From Gammaproteobacteria bacterium (GTDB taxonomy: Bacteria; Pseudomonadota; Gammaproteobacteria; GCA-001735895), in the NCBI GenBank assembly GCA_003231795.1, contig QIJI01000489.1, forward strand, positions 1 to 5,617: DNA of 5,617 nucleotides, given 5' to 3'. The notes beneath the pieces are model-generated. The model saw nothing but the letters and a program-made list of their open reading frames with translations, was not told the DNA's origin and searched no databases. This document shows positions 1-5,418 of this stretch, piece by piece (position 1 is the first letter of the stretch; each line of letters starts with the position of its first letter). The translations under genes were made by a program, and so were the position numbers.

Positions 1-109
1 TCCAATATTTAACAAGAACCTTCACCGCTCTTGATAGTTCGTTTTTCTCTTCCTTCGAGATATTGGCTTTATCATTTTTCCCGAATAGCGTGAAAAGATA
101 AGGATCATG
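1..109 (-). pseudogene. C-terminal remnant of a RelE/ParE (HigB-2-like) toxin gene
   Basis: Read on the minus strand from 109 leftward, an open frame gives HDPYLFTLFGKNDKANIS followed by KEEKNELSRAVKVLVKYW, and it continues past the window edge. The pattern of a hydrophobic strand, then a (F/Y)GKN(D/E)KA(N/D)(L/I)S block, then a charged helix is what I know from the C-terminal third of RelE/ParE-superfamily toxins of the HigB-2 type, which are mRNA interferases. The N-terminal two thirds are missing. An in-frame TGA (complement of 113-115) lies just upstream, and no start codon follows it before the homology. Removing the insertion sequence and one target copy does not restore the frame, so the gene was already broken before the IS arrived. 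No antitoxin gene is visible, although one could lie left of the window. This is a family call from motif memory, so subfamily is uncertain. Confidence 0.6.
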
Positions 110-120
110 GGGTCAGACTC
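110..120. repeat. Left copy of the IS target-site duplication
   Basis: GGGTCAGACTC directly abuts the left terminal inverted repeat and is repeated exactly at 1678-1688 outside the right one. The 11-bp length fits IS4-family duplications. The 11-mer is a near-palindrome around its central A (GTC-A-GAC core). Confidence 0.93.
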
Positions 121-148
121 GAATGGCACTAAGTTAAGGTTGTTTAGC
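121..148. repeat. Left terminal inverted repeat of the IS (28 bp)
   Basis: This is an exact reverse complement of 1650-1677, and pairing stops at the next inner base. The transposase stop codon (complement of 134-136) lies inside this repeat, so the gene runs into the transposon end. Relative to the transposase this is the right (3') end. Confidence 0.95.
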
Positions 149-1603
149 CCGTTTCCTGCCTCGGTGTTCCGTCTCCTTCATTTCGTGCCTCGGCATGGTC
201 AATAATTGAAAAGGTTTGGGTCTTCGTTTGACGGCTCTAGGCTCACGCCTGCCGGGTCGATCTGGAATGATGGTGCTTGCAATGGCCTTGTAGAGAAGGT
301 CGATTAATCGACGCAACGCTTTCTTAGTATTGTGCGCATGACCCAGCACAGGCTCCCACTGTCTGAGCGCTTGCAGACTACCCTTAAAACTCATTCGCTT
401 GACATCCACGTGATGCTTTTCAGCTGCCTCAACGATAAGGTGACGAATACAATTATACGCAATCAAATGCATACTGATTTCTTTATGGATCATGTCGGGT
501 GTTTTACATCGTAAAATATCCATGCCCATGGTCGTTTTAATGTCTCTGAAGTAAAGTTCTACGTTCCAACGTTGAAAATAGAGATCGCTAATATCACTGG
601 CACAATAGGCATCGGCGTCAAGCAAGGTGGTGATGATATAAAATGAGCTGACTCTGAACCCGGGTGTGTTAACGGTGACTTTAATTTGTCGAAGTACTAA
701 CTCGTCAGGCAAGGCTTCCCACTCCTGTTGAGAATAACGCAACTGTTTAGATTGTTTGGGCTTTTTCCACGAGATTAAACAATCATCCTCACTGAGAACC
801 TTTACCGCCTCTGTTTCAGTAACCGGTAAGCGCCTGGACAGTGTAACAACGGAATCTACAGCTCGCTTTTTAAGATTGGCCAGATCAAAATAGCTACAGA
901 AAAGCTTATCGCCAAGGAATATATCACCCGGTTTAAAAGTGTTCCATTGTTGTCGTAACATCGGCAGTTCATGACTTTTTTTGTTGCCGACTTCATAGCT
1001 AAGCAAACCACCTGTTTGCAAGCAAAAGCAGGCACACACGGTAGCCTGAGGAAATCCGCAGCCGAGTTTTTGGCTCTTCTGCTGTGGCCATACCGCCTGA
1101 TTCTCTTTGGTATCTGGCATACTCAAGCCAGTACCGTCTACGACGACAACGCGACGGTCGTGAAAGCCGTGGGGGTTACCGGCCGATTGAAGCGTCTCTG
1201 ATGTGCTTACGAGGATGTCATCAAGCGTAAATTGGGAGAGTTTCTTTCTCGCCTGACAATAGGCGGCGGTTGACGATGAGGGTAATAGCATTGATTTTAT
1301 TGCAGTAGCGGCTTGAAGCTTTCGAACCACTTCCTGACAGCCACCATCGGCATCCAACACCTGAGAGAAGAACCCCCAGAAGGTATTTTCTTTACTGTAG
1401 ATTCTTCTGCGGCTATGCGTTCCAGCCTGTTCAGGTTGGAGGTAATGAGAGGGAATAAATTTACTAAGAAAATCAGCCAGTTGGCTGAGTGATTTTTGTT
1501 TAATTATACTCAGTTTATCAGCGAGTAATTGTTGTGCCGAACGCGGTTTTTTGCGCAGGGTATGGAGGTGGAAACCGGGTAAAAAGAGCGTTGTATTTTT
1601 CAT
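134..1603 (-). CDS. IS4-family DDE transposase
   Basis: This 489-residue protein catalyses cut-and-paste transposition of the surrounding element by binding its terminal repeats. The DDE catalytic triad is visible: D156 in VVVVDGTG, D232 in LGDKLFC and E349. E349 sits in the IS4-family signature Y-x2-R-x3-E-x6-K (Y342, R345, E349, K356). The stretch of about 245-335, between the second D and the E, matches the beta-strand insertion typical of IS4/Tn5-type enzymes. Residues 1-110 form a basic, helical N-terminal region likely to bind DNA, and the C-terminal tail is strongly basic. The length is usual for the family and the frame is uninterrupted. The ATG at 1603-1601 is the first in frame inside the element and has only a weak ribosome-binding site, as is common for transposases. 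A weak promoter (TTAAGG, 17 bp, TATCCT) overlaps the right inverted repeat. Confidence 0.95.
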   Translation of the reverse strand: MKNTTLFLPGFHLHTLRKKPRSAQQLLADKLSIIKQKSLSQLADFLSKFIPSHYLQPEQAGTHSRRRIYSKENTFWGFFSQVLDADGGCQEVVRKLQAATAIKSMLLPSSSTAAYCQARKKLSQFTLDDILVSTSETLQSAGNPHGFHDRRVVVVDGTGLSMPDTKENQAVWPQQKSQKLGCGFPQATVCACFCLQTGGLLSYEVGNKKSHELPMLRQQWNTFKPGDIFLGDKLFCSYFDLANLKKRAVDSVVTLSRRLPVTETEAVKVLSEDDCLISWKKPKQSKQLRYSQQEWEALPDELVLRQIKVTVNTPGFRVSSFYIITTLLDADAYCASDISDLYFQRWNVELYFRDIKTTMGMDILRCKTPDMIHKEISMHLIAYNCIRHLIVEAAEKHHVDVKRMSFKGSLQALRQWEPVLGHAHNTKKALRRLIDLLYKAIASTIIPDRPGRREPRAVKRRPKPFQLLTMPRHEMKETEHRGRKRAKQP

Positions 1604-1649
1604 GCTGAATTATGCAGCTTTCAGCCATTTTTGGCAGGATAATTTACAC

Positions 1650-1677
1650 GCTAAACAACCTTAACTTAGTGCCATTC
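1650..1677. repeat. Right terminal inverted repeat of the IS (28 bp)
   Basis: This exact inverted copy of 121-148 lies upstream of the transposase start, so it is the conventional left end relative to the gene. A weak transposase promoter overlaps it. Confidence 0.95.
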
Positions 1678-1688
1678 GGGTCAGACTC
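1678..1688. repeat. Right copy of the IS target-site duplication
   Basis: GGGTCAGACTC is identical to 110-120. Joining the two flanks with one copy gives an uninterrupted pre-insertion site reading ATGGGGTCAGACTCCTTG. Confidence 0.93.
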
Positions 1689-1735
1689 CTTGAAAATCCT
1701 GCTATGGGATGCACGTTGCCCGAGGTTTTGACAAT

Positions 1736-2095
1736 TTAATAGTAGGTGACGGCTCCGTCGTGGCCACCGCTGGGAGGTGAATACACGTCGATAAAGATCA
1801 CTGGTTCGTCTCCCAGGATCTCCCCACCGTGAGGCACATCTGACGCTGCAAACCACATGTCGCCCGGGCCGACTTCCCGGTCTTCGTCACCAACCGTGAG
1901 ACGCATACGGCCCTGAATCACGATGCTCGTCTGCTCGTAAGGGTGGGAGTGAAGCAGATAAATACTGCCGGGTGCGAATTTGACCCAGTTAAGTTCCTGG
2001 TGCGTGCCGGTGGCAACCACGGTGTGCCAAGCCTGAAACTTGGAAATATACTCCGCTGCCGCGTCAGCTTCGGCCAAGGTAACAATACTGGACAT
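1736..2095 (-). CDS. Small single-domain cupin protein
   Basis: This 119-residue protein has no signal peptide or membrane segment, so it is probably cytoplasmic. It is one conserved beta-barrel (cupin_2 type, about residues 37-105). Cupin motif 1 is seen as G43-x5-H49-S-H51-P-Y-E54, closing at G62. Motif 2 runs G76-P-G-D-M-W to V87-P-H89-G. H49, H51, E54 (or Q55) and H89 are the expected metal ligands, so a metal-binding barrel is likely. The His-to-Glu spacing is one or two residues shorter than the textbook pattern. Single cupins of this size include dioxygenases, isomerases, sugar- or ligand-binding proteins and proteins of unknown role, and the substrate cannot be read from the sequence. 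The ATG at 2095 has a strong ribosome-binding site (GAGGTG, complement of 2100-2105). The gene stands alone, with the IS 58 bp beyond its stop codon. Confidence 0.85.
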   Translation of the reverse strand: MSSIVTLAEADAAAEYISKFQAWHTVVATGTHQELNWVKFAPGSIYLLHSHPYEQTSIVIQGRMRLTVGDEDREVGPGDMWFAASDVPHGGEILGDEPVIFIDVYSPPSGGHDGAVTYY

Positions 2096-2302
2096 GATTC
2101 ACCTCAATCTACTTTTTTGAATACTTGATTATCCGTTGGGAAACATTTTAAACGCCGCGATGCCCTATGGTCCAGGCTCAAGCTCTTTGTCCAAGAGAGG
2201 TGGCAACAAGCGAAACAATCAGAAAACCTTGTAGGTTACTGTTTTAGAAATATATATTATTGTCCCTGGATAGGCGCCTTAATCATACAGACCATTCGAA
2301 AA

Positions 2303-2379
2303 TGGCGCGCTCGGCGGGAGTCGAACCCACGACCTTTGGCTTCGGAGGCCAACACTCTATCCATCTGAGCTACGAGCGC
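2303..2379 (-). tRNA. tRNA-Arg (anticodon CCG)
   Basis: The minus strand folds as a full cloverleaf. The acceptor stem GCGCTCG pairs with CGAGCGC (2379-2373 with 2313-2307). The D stem is GCTC/GAGT. The anticodon stem TTGGC/GCCAA encloses the loop CTCCGAA, with anticodon CCG at 2345-2343. The T arm is GTGGG-TTCGACT-CCCGC. The discriminator base is G and the CCA end is encoded (2305-2303). It reads the CGG arginine codon. No intron or second tRNA is next to it, and no repeat of its 3' end, which would mark an integrated element, is seen elsewhere in the window. Confidence 0.97.
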
Positions 2380-2464
2380 TTTATATTTGCAGTCTAATCA
2401 ATAGTGACCGCGGCGTGATTGTAATACATCGTTATGCGGTTTAGGCGGCTTGAGCAAATAATTT

Positions 2465-2493
2465 TTGCGAATTGGTCACTTTTCGAGGATAAT
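2465..2493 (+). promoter_or_regulatory. Probable sigma-70 promoter of the cytochrome c5-type gene
   Basis: A -35 box TTGCGA (2465-2470) and a -10 box GATAAT (2488-2493) are separated by 17 bp. Transcription would start near 2500, about 36 bases before the GTG start at 2536. This position lies downstream of the ATG at 2434, which argues against that longer start. Confidence 0.6.
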
Positions 2494-2535
2494 GCGCAGC
2501 GTTCCAGTGCACCAAACAAACCTTGGAGACTATTC

Positions 2536-3006
2536 GTGAGCGCTGCCCAAAGCGAAACCTTTTCGCCGAAACAAATCGGCCTCTTGTGCGCATTGCTGCT
2601 GATCGCAGTATTTCTCGGCGAAGTTGTGTTTCCAACGCAAGGAAATAAGGAGTCGATGGCCACGCCTGCCGATACTATGGCTGACATTGCGATGCGTATC
2701 GCACCCGTCGTGGTACTGGCTGAAATGCAAAGCAACCCGATGTCGGCGTCTTCCGCTGAGTCTGTGAGTAAAACACCTGAGCAGTTGTATCAAGGTGCCT
2801 GTCTTGCCTGTCATTCCACGGGTGCTGCCGGTGCTCCGAAGCTCGGTGACGCGGGTGAATGGAAGGCGCGCCTTTCAAAAGGCCTGGATTCTATGATCAG
2901 TTTGTCGATTAACGGAGTGGGGGCAATGCCACCGCGTGGTGGTTCGCAATACGACGATGATCAAATGAAAGCCGTTATCGAATATATCCTGTCCGAATCA
3001 GAGTGA
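2536..3006 (+). CDS. Membrane-anchored cytochrome c5-family protein
   Basis: This is a monohaem c-type cytochrome that carries electrons on the periplasmic side of the inner membrane. The chosen start is GTG 2536 (156 residues), because GGAG (2525-2528) lies 7 bases upstream and a good promoter ends at 2493. The frame is open back to an ATG at 2434 (190 residues), but that start precedes the promoter. Residues 14-32 form one hydrophobic anchor with no clear cleavage site, so the protein probably stays tethered. A low-complexity Ala/Ser/Met linker (about 41-78) follows. The haem domain has the attachment motif C89-L-A-C92-H93 followed by STGAAGAPKLGD, and the likely axial methionine is M131 in GAMPPRGG. 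Both features are typical of the cytochrome c5 family. The partner oxidase or reductase is not in the window. The gene stands alone, back to back with the tRNA gene and convergent with comM. Confidence 0.9.
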   Translation: MSAAQSETFSPKQIGLLCALLLIAVFLGEVVFPTQGNKESMATPADTMADIAMRIAPVVVLAEMQSNPMSASSAESVSKTPEQLYQGACLACHSTGAAGAPKLGDAGEWKARLSKGLDSMISLSINGVGAMPPRGGSQYDDDQMKAVIEYILSESE

Positions 3007-3019
3007 CATCGCCAAAAGT

Positions 3020-3040
3020 GACATCGCTCAAAGCGATGTC
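3020..3040 (+). terminator. Perfect 9-bp hairpin after the cytochrome gene, possible terminator
   Basis: GACATCGCT (3020-3028), the loop CAA and AGCGATGTC (3032-3040) form a perfect stem 14 bases after the stop codon. No T-run follows, so intrinsic termination is uncertain. The left arm is also a direct repeat of the sequence over the stop codon (GTGACATCGC at 3003-3012 and 3019-3028). Confidence 0.45.
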
Positions 3041-3253
3041 GTCCCGGAAAGTGCGCCAGCACTTCTAGCTCGGAAAATTCATAAATTATGCACGATCTCG
3101 CTTGCCCATTGATTCCACAAGGAATATTTCCTCAGTCACCCGGAATCATTGATACGGGACTTCTTCGGGAATTTCCTTGTGAAATCAATGTTCAGCGCGA
3201 TCTTCGCGCAAATTTATGAAATTTCCGGGCTAAATACGTCGGACCGCCGGGAT
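3041..3253. repeat. Long imperfect palindrome, MITE-like or bidirectional terminator
   Basis: The convergent gap between the cytochrome gene and comM is filled by one long inverted repeat. The main arms are 3067-3142 and 3155-3231, around a 12-base loop. The outer 21 bases of each arm (3067-3087 against 3211-3231) match at 19 of 21. An inner block (3108-3124 against 3173-3189) matches at 16 of 17. The pairing is weaker between and inside these blocks. Farther out, TCCCGG (3042-3047) pairs with CCGGGA (3247-3252). Two small hairpins are nested within it: AAGTGC-GCCA-GCACTT (3049-3064) and GCGCGA-TCT-TCGCGC (3195-3209). It has no open frame of interest and no clear target duplication. It could be a miniature mobile repeat or a structured 3' end serving both genes. 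Confidence 0.65.
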
Positions 3254-3281
3254 CTCGTAAATCCCTACACTCCCGTTTCCC

Positions 3282-4784
3282 TCATTTTCGTTTTTCCAGC
3301 CGGCGGTAACTGATTGCTTCGGCAATATGGGCGCTGGATATTTGTTGTTCATTCGCCAGATCGGCGATGCTGCGTCCCAGTTTTAACAATTTGTGATAAC
3401 TCCTGGCAGTCAGCCTGAATTTGATGCTTGCCGTGGTAAGTAGATTCTCGCTGTTTTTATCCAGTTTGCAGAACTGTTCCAGGGCACGGTTTTCCAGCCG
3501 GGCGTTGAGGCAGCCTTGCCGCTCGATTTGAATGTTGCGGGCTGAAATCACGCGCCGACGAATCGACGCACTGTCGGGTTGTGATGACTGGTTGGCGTTC
3601 ATCAGTTCGTGATGAGGCACTGGTCGTAACTCGATCTGAATATCGATTCGGTCGAGCAATGGAGCCGAGAGTTTGTTGCGATAGCGGTTAAGTTGTTCAA
3701 CCCTGCAATCGCAATCGCGTATTGATTCGCAGCCTCCGGGGCAGGGATTCATTGCCGCCACAAGCTGGAACTGCGCCGGATAGGTTGCCTGACGCGCGGC
3801 ACGCGAAATGTGAATCTGCCCCGTTTCCAGGGGTTCGCGCAGAACTTCGATTGCACGTCGTTCAAATTCAAGTAATTCATCGAGAAACAATACCCCGTTA
3901 TGCGCCAGAGAAATTTCCCCCGGCCTCGGATTTCCACCGCCGCCCACCAATGCGACCGGGGATACCGTGTGATGTGGGGACTGAAATGGACGTTCACGCC
4001 AGTTGTTCAGGGTAACCGGTTTGCGGCAAATCGAACGAATACTGGCCGTGCTCATAGCTTCGTCTTCACTCATCTCCGGCAATATCGAATTCAGTCGCTG
4101 TGCAAGCATACTCTTGCCGGATCCGGGAGGTCCCATCATCAGTAAATGGTGCCCACCGGCAGCGGCAATCTCTAAAGCTCGTTTTGCCTGAAACTGGCCA
4201 TAAACATCCGCTATATCCCAACGGTAAATCTGCGGTGCCGGGGCATGGTCGGTCTGCGGTTGTGGTAGTGGATCACCGCCATTGAGACTCTGGCAGACCT
4301 GAGCCAGCGATGACGCTAGAAAAATGGGCAAGTCGCCTACCAGAGTTGCTTCCGGCTGATTGTCGTGAGGAATCACCACAACCTGTTGCGCCTTCAGGCT
4401 TGCAATCAGCGCCGGTAGCAAGCCCTCGATTTTATGACAGGCCCCACTGAGCGCTAGTTCACCAAAACAAAGCGTCTGCAGTATTTTATCGACGCGAACC
4501 TGTTGTGAAGCGGCGAGAATTCCAAGTGCGATCGGCAGGTCGTAACCACCGCCTTCTTTGGGCAGATCAGCCGGGGCCAGGTTTACCGTGATACGACGTG
4601 CCGGAAATTCGAAGCCTGAGTTTATGATGGCTGATCGAACGCGATCTCTTGCTTCGCGCACTGCGGTTTCAGGTAGTCCTACGACTGTAAATGCCGGTAG
4701 GCCATTGGATATATGCACTTCGACGCGAACCTCGGGAGCTTCGATACCGAGTTGCGCACGGGTTTTGAGTTGAATCAAGGACAT
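3282..4784 (-). CDS. comM: ComM/YifB AAA+ helicase (Mg-chelatase-like family)
   Basis: ComM is a hexameric AAA+ helicase that drives branch migration when single-stranded transforming DNA is integrated, as shown in Vibrio cholerae. Its E. coli homologue is YifB. At 500 residues it is close to the usual length of about 506. Residues 1-170 are the N-terminal ChlI-like domain (GLP-x-VGLPE, NLAPADLPKEGG, DLPIA). The AAA+ core has Walker A GPPGSGKS (218-225), Walker B VLFLDE with D302/E303, a sensor-1 N346 in AAMNP, an arginine finger candidate R379 in LLDRID, and a sensor-2 region around R461. Cysteines 348, 352, 358 and 360 form a likely metal-binding cluster. The chosen start is ATG 4784, with GGGAGGT 4 bases upstream. 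The frame is open to an ATG at 4889, but that extension resembles no family member. It probably shares a transcript with ubiK, 135 bp upstream. Confidence 0.96.
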   Translation of the reverse strand: MSLIQLKTRAQLGIEAPEVRVEVHISNGLPAFTVVGLPETAVREARDRVRSAIINSGFEFPARRITVNLAPADLPKEGGGYDLPIALGILAASQQVRVDKILQTLCFGELALSGACHKIEGLLPALIASLKAQQVVVIPHDNQPEATLVGDLPIFLASSLAQVCQSLNGGDPLPQPQTDHAPAPQIYRWDIADVYGQFQAKRALEIAAAGGHHLLMMGPPGSGKSMLAQRLNSILPEMSEDEAMSTASIRSICRKPVTLNNWRERPFQSPHHTVSPVALVGGGGNPRPGEISLAHNGVLFLDELLEFERRAIEVLREPLETGQIHISRAARQATYPAQFQLVAAMNPCPGGCESIRDCDCRVEQLNRYRNKLSAPLLDRIDIQIELRPVPHHELMNANQSSQPDSASIRRRVISARNIQIERQGCLNARLENRALEQFCKLDKNSENLLTTASIKFRLTARSYHKLLKLGRSIADLANEQQISSAHIAEAISYRRLEKRK

Positions 4785-4919
4785 GCCGACCTCCCTGTTG
4801 GCACCAGCGAGACACTCCGGTCTCATTGGAAAAAGCTTAACATGTTTCGGGCGCGCTGACCCGCAACTAATTTTGCCGGTGAAATCCAATGGACTTACAC
4901 CAGACCAGGTGCTGGACCG

Positions 4920-5168
4920 CTAACCTGCCAGGTTTTTTTCAAGCGTTTTTAGTTTTTCCTCAATCGATTCCAGTTTTTCACGAGTGCGTGCCAAAACGCG
5001 GGATTGAATATCGAACTCTTCGCGACTGACCATCTCGTATTTAGAGAGCTGCTGTTGTAACAGGCTCTTCAGTTTCGCATCAAAATCCGATTTAACCTCT
5101 TTTAAGCCCGGCGGTAACAGTTCATTAATTTTGTCGGACAGGCGATTGATGGTTTGATTGTCGATCAT
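4920..5168 (-). CDS. ubiK: UbiK, ubiquinone biosynthesis accessory factor (BMFP/YqiC family)
   Basis: UbiK is a small accessory protein that binds UbiJ and supports the hydroxylation steps of aerobic ubiquinone biosynthesis in proteobacteria. The family forms trimers and can interact with membranes. The 82 residues match the family: MIDNQTINRLSDKI-type N-terminus, LLPPGLKEVKSDFD in the middle (17-30), KYEMVSREEFDIQSRVLARTR (43-63), and a C-terminal coiled coil (about 55-80) with the heptad-like EKLESIEEKLKTLEKNL. It lacks any catalytic motif, as expected. The ATG at 5168 has GAGGA 4 bases upstream. The ubiK-comM order with a divergent P-II gene is familiar from several gammaproteobacteria and supports the call. 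This version is at the short end of the family. Confidence 0.92.
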   Translation of the reverse strand: MIDNQTINRLSDKINELLPPGLKEVKSDFDAKLKSLLQQQLSKYEMVSREEFDIQSRVLARTREKLESIEEKLKTLEKNLAG

Positions 5169-5210
5169 ATATTCCTCAAAAATAGTGCATAAAGCGACTT
5201 GTGATAGTGA

Positions 5211-5239
5211 ATTCTAGCCAGAATTTCCTTGCTTGCCCA
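5211..5239 (-). promoter_or_regulatory. Candidate sigma-70 promoter of ubiK-comM
   Basis: On the minus strand, TGGGCA (complement of 5234-5239) is followed by 17 bp and then TAGAAT (complement of 5211-5216, five of six consensus bases). A start near 5204 would leave a leader of about 36 bases before the ubiK ATG. Confidence 0.5.
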
Positions 5240-5278
5240 GAGAGACCAAAATTCGGGTGTCTTGTTGCGAGATAGGTT

Positions 5279-5389
5279 ATGAAAATTATTACTGCGATTT
5301 TCAAGCCATTCCAACTCGATGATGTGCGCCAGGCGCCAGGAGATATCGGGGTACAGGGCCTGACGGCCTTAGAGGCTCCCTTGTGTTAA
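5279..5389 (+). pseudogene. N-terminal remnant of a P-II signalling protein gene (glnK/glnB type)
   Basis: A 36-codon open frame begins MKIITAIFKPFQLDDVRQ and continues to GDIGVQGLTALE, then ends APLC and stop. The first 32 residues match the start of P-II nitrogen-regulatory proteins (consensus MKxITAIIKPFKLDDVREAL, then GVQGxTVTE), covering beta-1, helix-1 and the start of beta-2. A full P-II has about 112 residues. The T-loop with its uridylylated tyrosine, the ATP-binding region and the trimer core are all missing, and no other frame downstream resumes the sequence. A proline in place of the usual helix-1 leucine (QAPGD) fits decay. It lies divergent from ubiK, the usual place of glnK-amtB in related genomes, so this is probably the scar of a glnK-amtB deletion. 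A functional 36-residue peptide is unlikely. Confidence 0.85.
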
Positions 5390-5418
5390 GATCGCTTCTT
5401 TTTTGACCTGGCTCTGTC

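Larger units (their letters stand above)
121..1677 (-). mobile_element. Complete IS4-family insertion sequence, 1557 bp
   Basis: The element is bounded by perfect 28-bp inverted repeats (121-148 and 1650-1677, both beginning GAATGGCACTAAGTTAAGG when read inward) and flanked by identical 11-bp direct repeats. It carries one transposase gene on the minus strand, so the transcription-proximal end is on the right. Ends, duplication and reading frame are all intact, which suggests a recent and possibly still mobile insertion. No passenger gene is present. I did not match it to a named IS. Confidence 0.95.

Noticed and set aside
1644..1856. A 70-codon minus-strand open frame spanning the IS right end and the cupin 3' end
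   Set aside because: It crosses the IS boundary and overlaps the cupin gene in another frame. It shows no recognisable motif, so it is a shadow frame.
2303..2379. tRNA gene as an integration site for a genomic island
   Set aside because: There is no integrase gene, and no duplicate of the tRNA 3' end is seen in the window.
4809..4824. Small inverted repeat (GAGAC/GTCTC) in the ubiK-comM gap
   Set aside because: It has only 5 base pairs and a 6-base loop. It gives no terminator or riboswitch pattern and could easily occur by chance.
4785..4889. A 35-residue N-terminal extension of comM
   Set aside because: ComM proteins begin at MSLIQLKTRA-type sequence. The strong GGGAGGT site precedes ATG 4784, and the extension resembles no family member.
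5254..5268. Possible sigma-54 promoter (GG-N10-GC) upstream of the P-II remnant, as expected for glnK
   Set aside because: Only the GG and TTGC elements match, and transcription would begin at the ATG itself, leaving no leader.
5353..5368. GC-rich stem (AGGGCC-TGAC-GGCCTT) before the T-rich run upstream of ycgL, considered as a terminator
   Set aside because: The T-run is about 29 bases beyond the stem, and the stem is short with a wobble pair. It also lies in the P-II coding remnant.
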